Of a stretch of 64,000 nt of DNA, positions 25,481 through 31,934 are shown piece after piece. The position numbers and the translations under genes were made by a program. The notes beneath the pieces are model-generated. The model was given only the letters and a program-made list of their open reading frames with translations, was not told where the DNA came from and did not search any database. The stretch spans positions 243,495 through 307,494 of the forward strand of contig NZ_RXMA01000003.1 of the NCBI RefSeq assembly GCF_003966125.1, given 5' to 3'. The stretch's first letter is position 1, and each line of letters opens with the position of its first letter. The stretch comes from Azospirillum griseum (GTDB lineage: Bacteria > Pseudomonadota > Alphaproteobacteria > Azospirillales > Azospirillaceae).

Positions 25481-27796
25481 TCAAACTGGACGCGGAGCAT
25501 CGATTCCAGCCGAATGCTCTTTGTCATCGTCTTCAATCTTTTCTGTGTGGGGTGGACGGCTGGCGGAGCGCGGGACCTCGGACAGCGATGAAAGGCCCGC
25601 AGCGTGGTCGTCAGCGACCATCGCCGCGACAGCCAAGGCGGACGTGAGTGCGTCGGCTTTGCCGGTCAGCGCGTCGGCAAATGCGCGGCGTGTTTCGCGT
25701 GGTGCCCTGTCAAGCGCCATCGTCAGCGCCCGCTCGGCTCGCACGGTATCCAGTGGATCGCCCGTTCGGTCACGCTCCGCCCTTTTTGCTGATAGAACCT
25801 CGTCGCCTAGGGTGCGGATGTCGGCGGCTGCCACCGGTGGGTGCGGGGACTCTTCTACCCGCGCAGCGTCTCGCTCAGCCCGCTCATGCTCGTCGCACAT
25901 GCGGTCCCACGCCTGAGCAAGGGCCTGTGCGGCGCTGCGTCGCCGCAGGGCGGCAAGGTCGGTCGGATTGCCGGTCTCTGCCGCGTCGGCGCGCTCGTGC
26001 AGAATGTCGCTGACGATCAACCTTCGATCTGGCGGTGTCACGTCTAGGACGGATCGAAGCAACCGTGTGCCACCCCGCATCTGCCCGGCAGACAGGGCGT
26101 CGGCTGTCAAAACGTTATCGCAGGCCGCAAGCCAGCGCGCCGACGCTGCGGGCTGGTCTGCGAAGTAGGCGGTGATCTCCGCGCGCTCCGCCTCGCTCAT
26201 CCGGGCGGAACAGAGCGACAGCCACTTATCCGTGTCGGCCCCACTCGTATGGGCCTCGCGCCCGGCGGCCAAAAACGTAGCCACAATAGGCGACGGCTGC
26301 ATGGAAAAGGCGGCGACAGCAATCGCCGCCGGTGTTGGCGGGGACGCCTGGACGATGCCGAGTGCCGCGTCGGGTGCTGGTGTTGACGGTTCCGTCGCTT
26401 CCGCCTGCTGGGCGAGCCGTCGTCGCTCGTCATCGACAACGGCTCGAAGGTCGGCGTCAGTGACGGTCAGTCCCCGCCGCGTGGCCTGTCGTGCGGCTGC
26501 GATGCGGAACGGCTCGTCGCCGAAAAAGGAGAGCGCTGTCCACCCGCGCCCCTCGACGGCCATGTCGAGCATAGCCTCAATCGCGGCGGCTCGCTGGTCA
26601 TCGGTCGGCGTGGTGTCGTGAGACCATGTGATCGCGCCGCCGCTGTCGTACAGCCGCCCCGCGTTGCTGGCGAGTTGGGCGTAGATACCATCCGGGTCGC
26701 TGTCGCGCCCGTATGTCCACATCGCCGTTGTGCTCATCAGCCAATTTCTGGGCATGGCGGCGGGACCATATGCCTGCGTCCACAGCCACGCCCGCAAATC
26801 GTCAGTCTGCTCGTGCGGGTGTTTCCGCTCGCGCTGCTCCGGCGAGCGGTGGGGCGGTCTGCCTCCGCGTCCTATGACGCGACCGCGCGGGATATATTTT
26901 TTGGTCATGGCTGGTGTCCCTTGCTGTGGTGGTTTTGATTGCGTTGGCGCTGGTGGTGCAGCAGGGGGCGGCGGGCGTTGACGACGCTCTGCGCGGCGCT
27001 GCTGCTCGCCTTCCAAGAGGGTAATGGCGATGCCAGCCCGGCGTTGCTCCTGTCGGGCGCGATGAAGAGCGCGGTGAATCTCGCCCCGCTCGGTGCGGAT
27101 GCCGTGCCGTTCGAGCGCGGCGACGGTCGCACCCAGGTGGCGGGTCGGCGTCCGGTCAATGCCCTGGGCCGCAAGCGTGCGGTGATCCTGACGCGCGTCG
27201 ATCCCGGCGGCTGCGAGACTGGCATTGATATACTCGGCCCACCGCGCGCGCAGAGCCGTCACGGCATCGGCTCCGTCCGCGATTCGTGAAACGGTTTTGG
27301 ATGGGCCGTCCGGCGTCAGCAAGTGGTGTGTCATCAAAATGTGAGCGTGCCAATTCTTGCTTTCTCCCCTGCCGGGAAGTTCGTCAGCCTGCCCCCGACG
27401 TCGTGGCGGCGAGTGGATCGCGAAGTCGACGCCTACCTCCCCCTCGTCTGTAAGGCTGCGGGCGAAGCCGCGAACAAGCGCAAGACGCTGTTCGTCGGTG
27501 AATGCGGCGGGGAGGGCCACTTCAACTTCCGTGCAAAGCCGTCCGTTCTTCCGGGTCGTGGCCGTCTCGACCGTGCCCCAGAGCGCTTGTCGATCTGCGG
27601 CCCATTCGCAACCAGCCGGAACAATGATTTCGGCGTGAACGACACCACTACGAAAGCGGTAGTCGTGTACTTCTCCGGTACGTGGATTCTCAAGCCGTGC
27701 GCCAGATCGGTATGCAGCGGCGGCTACGGCGGATCGCCCAGCCGACCGACCGACCGCTTTGACCGAACAGTGATATTGCGCATCCCGTGTCGTCAT
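25481..27796 (-). CDS. MobA/MobL-family (MOBQ) relaxase with C-terminal LPD7-like region
   Basis: The protein has 771 residues from the ATG at 27796; an upstream in-frame extension lacks family sequence. The N-terminal relaxase domain starts with YHCSVKAVGRSAGRSAVAAA, has a candidate nicking Tyr (Y29 in AAYRSG) and the metal-binding histidines H128, H150 and H152 (NWHAHILMTHH). Near 480-560 a segment with GWTALSFFGDEPFRIAAARQ resembles LPD7 domains found in other large mobilization proteins. The relaxase nicks oriT and leads the strand into a recipient through a helper's secretion channel. It is divergent from the mobilization accessory gene, with an oriT-like site between. Confidence 0.88.
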   Translation of the reverse strand: MTTRDAQYHCSVKAVGRSAGRSAVAAAAYRSGARLENPRTGEVHDYRFRSGVVHAEIIVPAGCEWAADRQALWGTVETATTRKNGRLCTEVEVALPAAFTDEQRLALVRGFARSLTDEGEVGVDFAIHSPPRRRGQADELPGRGESKNWHAHILMTHHLLTPDGPSKTVSRIADGADAVTALRARWAEYINASLAAAGIDARQDHRTLAAQGIDRTPTRHLGATVAALERHGIRTERGEIHRALHRARQEQRRAGIAITLLEGEQQRRAERRQRPPPPAAPPAPTQSKPPQQGTPAMTKKYIPRGRVIGRGGRPPHRSPEQRERKHPHEQTDDLRAWLWTQAYGPAAMPRNWLMSTTAMWTYGRDSDPDGIYAQLASNAGRLYDSGGAITWSHDTTPTDDQRAAAIEAMLDMAVEGRGWTALSFFGDEPFRIAAARQATRRGLTVTDADLRAVVDDERRRLAQQAEATEPSTPAPDAALGIVQASPPTPAAIAVAAFSMQPSPIVATFLAAGREAHTSGADTDKWLSLCSARMSEAERAEITAYFADQPAASARWLAACDNVLTADALSAGQMRGGTRLLRSVLDVTPPDRRLIVSDILHERADAAETGNPTDLAALRRRSAAQALAQAWDRMCDEHERAERDAARVEESPHPPVAAADIRTLGDEVLSAKRAERDRTGDPLDTVRAERALTMALDRAPRETRRAFADALTGKADALTSALAVAAMVADDHAAGLSSLSEVPRSASRPPHTEKIEDDDKEHSAGIDAPRPV

Positions 27797-27848
27797 GGCT
27801 TTTCCATTTTTCCCCTGCCGCCCAGTGGCAGGCCCTCGGAGAGCGCAC

Positions 27849-27881
27849 GGAATTGCTTGCAATTCCATAAGTTGCGCCCTT
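27849..27881 (+). other. oriT: oriT: inverted repeat plus IncQ-like nic sequence
   Basis: GGAATTGC-tt-GCAATTCC (27849-27866) is a perfect inverted repeat and is followed at once by ATAAGTTGCGCCCTT (27867-27881). IncQ/RSF1010-type oriT has the same layout: inverted repeat, then a TAAGTGCGCCCT-type nic core recognised by MobA. Here the core has one extra T. By analogy the nick would fall between G27874 and C27875. The site lies in the divergent spacer between relaxase and accessory gene. Confidence 0.75.
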
Positions 27882-28017
27882 CCGGGACTAGTCCTGCTGC
27901 AACCGCTCGACTGATGGCCGAAATTTTCCGGGTGCCCGGCTGCCGCTCTACTCCCGCGCCGAAACGCCCGCACATAGCCAGCATTTGAGGTCAGCAGCAG
28001 CGCAGGGGAGAGGCGAC

Positions 28018-28344
28018 ATGACGATTACGGAGTCATTTGTGGATGACTGGCTTGTGAGTCTGAGCGACGGCGACCTGGGGCAGCGTCGCCGTGCGGCTGA
28101 ACAAAGACTCGCCCGGAGTCAGCAGGTGCTGGCCCGACTTAACATGGACCAACGAAAAATCGAGACGCGAAGGAAGATCGTTCTCGGTGCTGCTGTGCTT
28201 ACTGCTGCTCGTGGTGACTCTGAGTTTCGTGACCGGCTCCACGCCGTGCTTAATGAAGCGGTGACAGCACCGCGCGACCGGGCGCTGCTCGGCCTCGCTC
28301 CGCTGCTGGCTGGGGCTGGTGACAACGGGGGTGCAAATGCGTGA
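28018..28344 (+). CDS. Mobilization accessory protein (TraD/MobS-like)
   Basis: This is a small, charged, helical protein of 108 residues with the segment RKIETRRKIVLGAAVL (about 47-62) and an ending PRDRALLGL. This pattern is common in short proteins encoded divergently from MobA/MobL relaxases. Such proteins are thought to help the relaxase at oriT. GGGGAGAGG precedes the ATG, which decides the start over an in-frame codon 33 bases earlier. It overlaps the next gene by 8 bp. The role is inferred from position and general similarity. Confidence 0.65.
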   Translation: MTITESFVDDWLVSLSDGDLGQRRRAAEQRLARSQQVLARLNMDQRKIETRRKIVLGAAVLTAARGDSEFRDRLHAVLNEAVTAPRDRALLGLAPLLAGAGDNGGANA

Positions 28345-28687
28345 TCGCGAGCCGCTGGACACCTTCGGCTCCGACCCTCGCCCTGCTGGCCCGGAGTGTG
28401 CCCGCGTCACCGCCCGCCTCGGCGGCTGGCGCGGGTGGCAGAACACCACTGACGATATCGCGGTCGCCCGAGTGGCGACGGCGGAAGACGGCGATGATGC
28501 TGACCTTCGGCGCGTGCTGGCGAAAATCGAGCGAGAAATCGGTGATTTAGAAGGCTATGCGTGCCAGGACATGGCGCGGACGGGCGCGGTAGAGCCGTGG
28601 CGCAAGTCGCGCATTCGCGGACTACGTGCAAGATACCAGTATCTGACCGCGCTGGCGGCTGCCGGCTTGCCGCCACCGTCAGCCTGA
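28337..28687 (+). CDS. Hypothetical protein in the mobilization operon
   Basis: The 116-residue protein is not recognised. It is hydrophilic, with an acidic helical middle (DDADLRRVLAKIEREIGDLEG, about 52-72, in two short runs) and a basic segment WRKSRIRGLRARY near 90-102. There is no membrane segment. The ATG at 28337 has GGGGG upstream and overlaps the stop of the preceding mobilization gene, so translation is coupled. A role in DNA transfer is plausible from the context only. Confidence 0.6.
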   Translation: MRDREPLDTFGSDPRPAGPECARVTARLGGWRGWQNTTDDIAVARVATAEDGDDADLRRVLAKIEREIGDLEGYACQDMARTGAVEPWRKSRIRGLRARYQYLTALAAAGLPPPSA

Positions 28688-28701
28688 GCGCGAAACGAAA
28701 A

Positions 28702-28720
28702 GGGCGGCCCAAGGCCGCCC
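28702..28720. terminator. Bidirectional terminator between convergent operons
   Basis: GGGCGGCC (28702-28709) and GGCCGCCC (28713-28720) form an 8-bp stem with a 3-base loop. On the minus strand it is followed by TTTTCGTTT, so it best serves the five-gene minus-strand operon; it can also stop the mobilization transcript. Confidence 0.7.
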
Positions 28721-28805
28721 CATTTCATGCACTGTTACCGCTGAGCGGTCCCGGATTCCGTTCTTTGCCGCCACTGCTGGCGCGCGGGTACGGAATGACC
28801 CGTTT

Positions 28806-29114
28806 TCACGCAGTAGCGAGACAGCAACGTATTGCCAATTCCAGCAATTCATCGTCCGTTTGGTAACGGTGGCCAGAGCCGCAGCACTCGGGGCATTCTT
28901 CCCATTCCCCGCTACGGCGACAACGGCGCTCACCTCCGTCGCAGTGTTGGCAATAGGAGCCGACGATAGCACCGTCTTGGTAATCGCTTTCCTGTTTTTC
29001 ATTCATAGCAAATCTCATCAAGGCGAGAATTTTCCCGGCTTCTGTGAAATTGAGAACCTCAATTTCCTCGCCATCATCATTGCGAATAATACCGCGAAAT
29101 TCGTAATCGCTCAT
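28806..29114 (-). CDS. Small Cys-rich protein, possible DnaJ-type zinc finger
   Basis: A 102-residue protein starts with an acidic segment (YEFRGIIRNDDGEEIEVLNF). The second half carries CQHC and CPEC pairs within about 30 residues (near 55-80), with a following GSGH as in DnaJ-type zinc ribbons. It probably binds zinc and may contact DNA or protein. It is the last gene of a five-gene minus-strand operon and overlaps the previous gene by 4 bp. The function is unknown. Confidence 0.65.
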   Translation of the reverse strand: MSDYEFRGIIRNDDGEEIEVLNFTEAGKILALMRFAMNEKQESDYQDGAIVGSYCQHCDGGERRCRRSGEWEECPECCGSGHRYQTDDELLELAIRCCLATA

Positions 29115-29485
29115 GCTGCTCCTCCCTCGCTGTCGCCACTGCCCGACTGGGGCATTGGTCCCTCGTCGTCGAGGTCCAGATACCAGCGCCAGCGGGGTGA
29201 CGACGCGTCCAGTAGCCCGCCGCCGAGGTCAAGATGGGGTGCCGCCAGAGCGTTGAGTGCGTGGTGTTCATTCGGCCATTTCAGTGACCGGAAGCCTGTG
29301 CCGAAGAGGTCTGCTGCGTCCTGAGTCGCCCGGACGACGCGCTTGCAGTAGACGGCAAATGCGTGCTCGTCATCCGTGTCGATGCCTGCGGCGAAAGCGT
29401 TGGCCCGCGCCTGCTGCACAGCCGCGTCCGTCGCTCGCTGGTGGGCCGCAGCCATGGCGAGAAAATCGTGTAGTGCATCTTTCAT
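29111..29485 (-). CDS. Hypothetical protein, unknown operon gene 4
   Basis: This is a 124-residue soluble protein with an Ala-rich helical N-terminus (MKDALHDFLAMAAAHQ) and a Gly/Ser/Asp-rich C-terminus. I recognise no family. It overlaps its neighbours by 4 bp on both sides (ATGA type), so it is translated as part of the operon. Base composition is like the other operon genes. Confidence 0.6.
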   Translation of the reverse strand: MKDALHDFLAMAAAHQRATDAAVQQARANAFAAGIDTDDEHAFAVYCKRVVRATQDAADLFGTGFRSLKWPNEHHALNALAAPHLDLGGGLLDASSPRWRWYLDLDDEGPMPQSGSGDSEGGAA

Positions 29486-29805
29486 TGTGCTTCTCCAGTG
29501 GCGGTGCCATTGCTCGGCAGCGGGTCTGTGAAATACGCCTCAATACCCTGGCGGTCCCGGTACCACCGCAGCGGCGCGTAGGCGTTGCCGTCGATGACGT
29601 AGCCGGAATCCGCGCCAGTGATCGCACATTCGGCGCAAGCGAGCGCGCCGGGGCGGTGATCCTCGATACCGACCCGTCCGCCGCCGGTCCAGGTCCAGCC
29701 GGGGCCGTCACCGCCCTCAACGTAGAGGGTAAGCGGTGTGCCAAGCGGCACTCTGCTGCGAACGGTCGCGTCGAAGGGGTGCCATTCGCCCCAAATGCGG
29801 ATCAT
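29482..29805 (-). CDS. Hypothetical protein, unknown operon gene 3
   Basis: The 107-residue protein appears mainly beta: MIRIWGEWHPFDATVRSRV, then PLTLYVEGG and a Cys pair (CAEC, near residues 56-59) before a Tyr/Trp-rich end. I do not recognise the family. The ATG at 29805 follows the upstream stop by four bases and is preferred over a longer in-frame extension that reads over the previous gene. Co-expression with the surrounding unknown genes is evident from the spacing. Confidence 0.6.
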   Translation of the reverse strand: MIRIWGEWHPFDATVRSRVPLGTPLTLYVEGGDGPGWTWTGGGRVGIEDHRPGALACAECAITGADSGYVIDGNAYAPLRWYRDRQGIEAYFTDPLPSNGTATGEAQ

Positions 29806-29809
29806 TACG

Positions 29810-30187
29810 TCAGCCAAAATCGGCCTCCTCGTCTTCGTCGTCCTTGACGGTGGTGGCGGCGGTGTCCAGCCGCAGCAAGGCGGCGACCACGGCGCGGCGG
29901 TAGCCGCCAAATGTGCAGTTCAGCCGCTGCCACGCCAGCCCCGCGCTCATCTCATCGGCGAGGGCGGACAGGTCCACGGCATGCAGCAGAGCGCAGGCGA
30001 CAGCGGTCTCCCCCGTCGACATAACGCCGATCTCGGCCTTGAGGCTGGCGTATCGCCTGGAGTCGCGGGCGTGACGCAGGAAACGGGCGGTGTAGTCGCC
30101 CCAGGTCGTTGAGCGGTCGCATGGTACGCCAAGGCGGCGGGCCACCTCTCCGCCAGGACCGCGCGCGAAATCGAGAAACGTCAGCAT
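29810..30187 (-). CDS. Hypothetical protein, unknown operon gene 2
   Basis: A 125-residue protein, helical, starts MLTFLDFARGPGGEVARRLG with a good GGAGGGTGG site before the ATG at 30187. The middle contains SLKAEIGVMSTGETAVACALLHAVDL. It ends with an acidic tail (DDEDEEADFG). No family is recognised. It overlaps the first operon gene by 7 bp. A longer frame upstream is rejected because it is antisense-like over the first gene and lacks a site. Confidence 0.6.
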   Translation of the reverse strand: MLTFLDFARGPGGEVARRLGVPCDRSTTWGDYTARFLRHARDSRRYASLKAEIGVMSTGETAVACALLHAVDLSALADEMSAGLAWQRLNCTFGGYRRAVVAALLRLDTAATTVKDDEDEEADFG

Positions 30188-30570
30188 GAGCCACCCTCCA
30201 CGGACGGAAGTGCGCGGGTTGCTACGCTCCGTAGGAGGTTGGGCACAGAGGCCGGGCCAACGACGCCATCCTCGATATCGAGTCTCACCCAGATTTCGCC
30301 CGATACCGAAGCGCCGAAGCGCGTCACGCTGTCTGCAAGCGACATTTGGTAAGTCTCCGACAGCGCGCGCCCATCGCTGCGCCGCCGCTCCCAGCCGTCG
30401 CGTCGGCAAGTCACAACCGCCAAGCCAGGGTTGCAATCCTCGATGGTACGAATGGCCGCACCAATCCGAGTTTCTCCTTCCAATCGCTCTACCCAACCCG
30501 GTATCTCGGCACTGCCAGGACGTCCCCACCAGTCCATACGAAATTCGTCCATTGTCTTGTTATCAGTCAT
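30181..30570 (-). CDS. Hypothetical protein, first gene of the unknown operon
   Basis: The 129-residue protein starts at the ATG at 30570 after GGAGGTATCGA, the best ribosome-binding site of this operon. It has a Trp-rich N-terminus (FRMDWWGRPGSAEIPGWVERL) and no membrane segment. I recognise no family. Upstream lies the AT-rich palindrome cluster (30680-30792), which is the probable promoter and operator region for this operon. Confidence 0.62.
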   Translation of the reverse strand: MTDNKTMDEFRMDWWGRPGSAEIPGWVERLEGETRIGAAIRTIEDCNPGLAVVTCRRDGWERRRSDGRALSETYQMSLADSVTRFGASVSGEIWVRLDIEDGVVGPASVPNLLRSVATRALPSVEGGSC

Positions 30571-30679
30571 TCGATACCTCCATGGCGTCGTTGGCAAAAT
30601 CACCAACGAAGTCAAATATAACTCAGGAATAATGTTGCGAGTAATGCTAAAATTGCACGCGATTTCGTCCACTAAATAC

Positions 30680-30792
30680 AGTCTTGCCGTAGCAAGACTC
30701 GTATCAATTACGAGGACGATCCGTTCTCGTAATTCATTTTATAGAAGACTTGTCTTCGTAATTCGAGTCTCGTCTTCGTAATGTACGAGTCT
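30680..30792. repeat. Cluster of palindromes and direct repeats (operator or origin)
   Basis: Four elements follow each other. AGTCTTGC-cgta-GCAAGACT (30680-30699) is first. Next are AATTACGAG (30706-30714) and CTCGTAATT (30726-30734), arms of a near-perfect 29-bp palindrome. GAAGAC-tt-GTCTTC (30744-30757) is third. Last is GTCTTCGTAAT twice at a 20-bp period (30752, 30772), each with a following CGAGTCT. Shared CGTAAT and AGTCT words suggest one binding protein or an iteron-like origin. Confidence 0.65.
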
Positions 30793-30858
30793 CCTTCTGC
30801 TGGCACTCGCCGTCCCCGCTTTCCAGTCCCGGCAAGCCGGAACCGAAGCGCAGCGAAG

Positions 30859-30913
30859 CATGTCCACAGGCCAGCCGCGCCCTCCACAGCGCTGGGGCTG
30901 GCCTGTGGACATG
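30859..30913. repeat. 18-bp perfect inverted repeat with 19-nt loop
   Basis: CATGTCCACAGGCCAGCC (30859-30876) is the exact reverse complement of 30896-30913. No T-run follows, so it is not a typical terminator. A long stable hairpin in non-coding DNA of a rolling-circle-type element fits a single-strand or double-strand origin. Confidence 0.6.
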
Positions 30914-30981
30914 TGTGTAAGCGGGGGCGGCGTGGGCAGGAAGGCGCGTGCTGGTGCGGTCGTCCTCGCAAATCCGGACGC

Positions 30982-31166
30982 GTAAACGAGTTGACGGCAT
31001 CCGGTCGCAGAAGTGCCCGCCGTCCTGCCAGACGGCGGGCAAGGCCGGTGCCCCTGGGGGCAGAGGCTTTTCCATCTGGGCGAGGGGAGGAGTCGCTTGG
31101 GCGTCGTCGTCGGGAGTCAGCGTGACCGGGCGTCGTCAACGGGGATGTAAACTAGTTGACGGCACC
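30982..31166 (+). repeat. Two copies of a 20-bp imperfect direct repeat near attR
   Basis: GTAAACgAGTTGACGGCAtC (30982-31001) and GTAAACtAGTTGACGGCAcC (31147-31166) differ at two positions (lower case). They are 165 bp apart, just inside the right end, and could be recombinase or accessory-protein sites. Confidence 0.5.
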
Positions 31167-31174
31167 CAGGAAGT

Positions 31175-31187
31175 CGTGTGATACACG
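31175..31187. repeat. Candidate integrase arm-type site near attR
   Basis: CGTGTGATACACG has arms CGTGT/ACACG and matches CGTGTGATCCACG near attL (16206-16218) at 12 of 13 positions. Confidence 0.45.
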
Positions 31188-31209
31188 GATGTAGAACACG
31201 CGGTTTTGA

Positions 31210-31252
31210 ACAACATATTGATCGGAAAGCCCCTGCTGGATCAACATGTTGT
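31210..31252. repeat. 14-bp inverted repeat beside attR
   Basis: ACAACATATTGATC (31210-31223) and GATCAACATGTTGT (31239-31252) pair with one mismatch across a 15-base spacer, ending 19 bp before attR. It could be a terminator-like barrier or a binding site for an excision factor. Confidence 0.45.
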
Positions 31253-31270
31253 AGGTCATTTGGTTGTTCC

Positions 31271-31289
31271 TCCCCTTGGGGACGCCATT
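31271..31289 (+). repeat. attR: 19-bp direct repeat, copy of the tRNA-Glu end
   Basis: The sequence is identical to 16139-16157. It is the right boundary of the element; DNA beyond it shows host-type content. Confidence 0.88.
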
Positions 31290-31513
31290 CTATATGAGCG
31301 CGTTGAAAGCGCTCAAGCGTTGCAAACAAAATCTACCCCGTCACATGGCTTGGTGAGAATGTCGGCTGGACCTTGGCCGACGGAACCGATTCGCCGAGTG
31401 TGCTTGTGGGCTGCTTCACAAAAGTCGGATCGCTTTTTAAGCGCCGCTCGCCGTTCCCACCGATCTTCAGCTGGTGATCGGGCGGCGGTGTCCTTGTCCG
31501 CTTTCCGCTTCGG

Positions 31514-31825
31514 TCAGGCCGCTGGCGACGATCCGGAGCACTCGTTCGGCCCGGTCATCCATTCCGTCGCCGACACGACCGCCGCTGCGGCCCGCCCTGC
31601 CGCATCCGCTGCCGCAGACACCCCGCCGATGTTGGCAGACACCTGCTGCGTGCTCGCCGCCGCTCCCAGAACGCTGCGGGAAATTTCCACCGTGGTCGTC
31701 GATTGCGGCTCCACCACTGCACCGACGGTGGTGGCGCTGGCCGTCTGGTATCCGGTGATCTGGACCGCGATGTCTTGGATCACTATGGAGTCCTTGCCCG
31801 CGATGGCCCACCACGCCCCATCCAC
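31514..31825 (-). pseudogene. Relic of a methyl-accepting chemotaxis protein (C-terminal fragment)
   Basis: On the minus strand the frame contains EISRSVLGAAASTQQVSANI and GGVSAAADAAGRAAAAVVSA. This is the end of an MCP signalling domain and closely parallels the end of the chemoreceptor at 61503-63512. The hairpin tip, membrane part and sensor are absent, and the C-terminal end decays. There is no usable start. The rest of 31290-31934 shows no gene. It is probably a host receptor gene destroyed before or by insertion events near tRNA-Glu. Confidence 0.65.
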
Positions 31826-31934
31826 GCGTTGACGACGACCGGACGGTTCGGTATTGTACTTTCAAGTAACATTCATTCCTGTCGGTAGGATTCGCCCGTC
31901 GCACCACCGTCCACAATCACAAGGTTTTCCCGCC

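Larger units (their letters stand above)
30571..31270. other. 0.7-kb non-coding right end of the element, rich in repeats
   Basis: No frame here looks like a gene. The stretch holds a palindrome cluster (30680-30792), an 18-bp perfect hairpin (30859-30913), a 20-bp imperfect direct repeat (30982 and 31147), an arm-type site (31175) and a 14-bp inverted repeat (31210-31252). The first 220 bases are AT-rich. It may combine an operon promoter, a replication origin and the integrase arm sites. Confidence 0.6.
16139..31289 (+). mobile_element. Integrative mobilizable element inserted at tRNA-Glu
   Basis: The 19-bp sequence TCCCCTTGGGGACGCCATT occurs at the tRNA 3' end (16139-16157) and again at 31271-31289, as expected of attL and attR after site-specific integration. 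Between them are two tyrosine recombinases next to attL, a serine resolvase, an HUH Rep, a MobA/MobL relaxase with oriT-like site, mobilization and hypothetical genes, and an AT-rich nuclease/HerA module. Outside the repeats are host genes on both sides. No conjugation (type IV secretion) genes are present, so transfer would need a helper. Confidence 0.9.

Noticed and set aside
25263-25484. Minus-strand 73-codon frame between relaxase and rep
   Set aside because: It runs through the intrinsic terminator and antisense RNA region, starts with TTG without a site, and shows no homology pattern. A 31-codon frame in the same place was also discarded.
30752-30792. CRISPR-like direct repeats
   Set aside because: There are only two copies at a 20-bp period, with no spacer array and no cas genes anywhere in the window.
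30708-31139. Frames on both strands across the right end of the element
   Set aside because: They read through perfect palindromes and are Arg/Pro/Ser-rich without motifs, so the region is better explained as non-coding repeat DNA.
16158-31270. Insertion sequence or transposase inside the element
   Set aside because: No DDE transposase or terminal inverted repeats were found; the recombinases present are tyrosine and serine types.
31206-31832. 208-codon plus-strand frame crossing attR
   Set aside because: It crosses the attachment site and is antisense to the MCP relic, with no recognisable domain.
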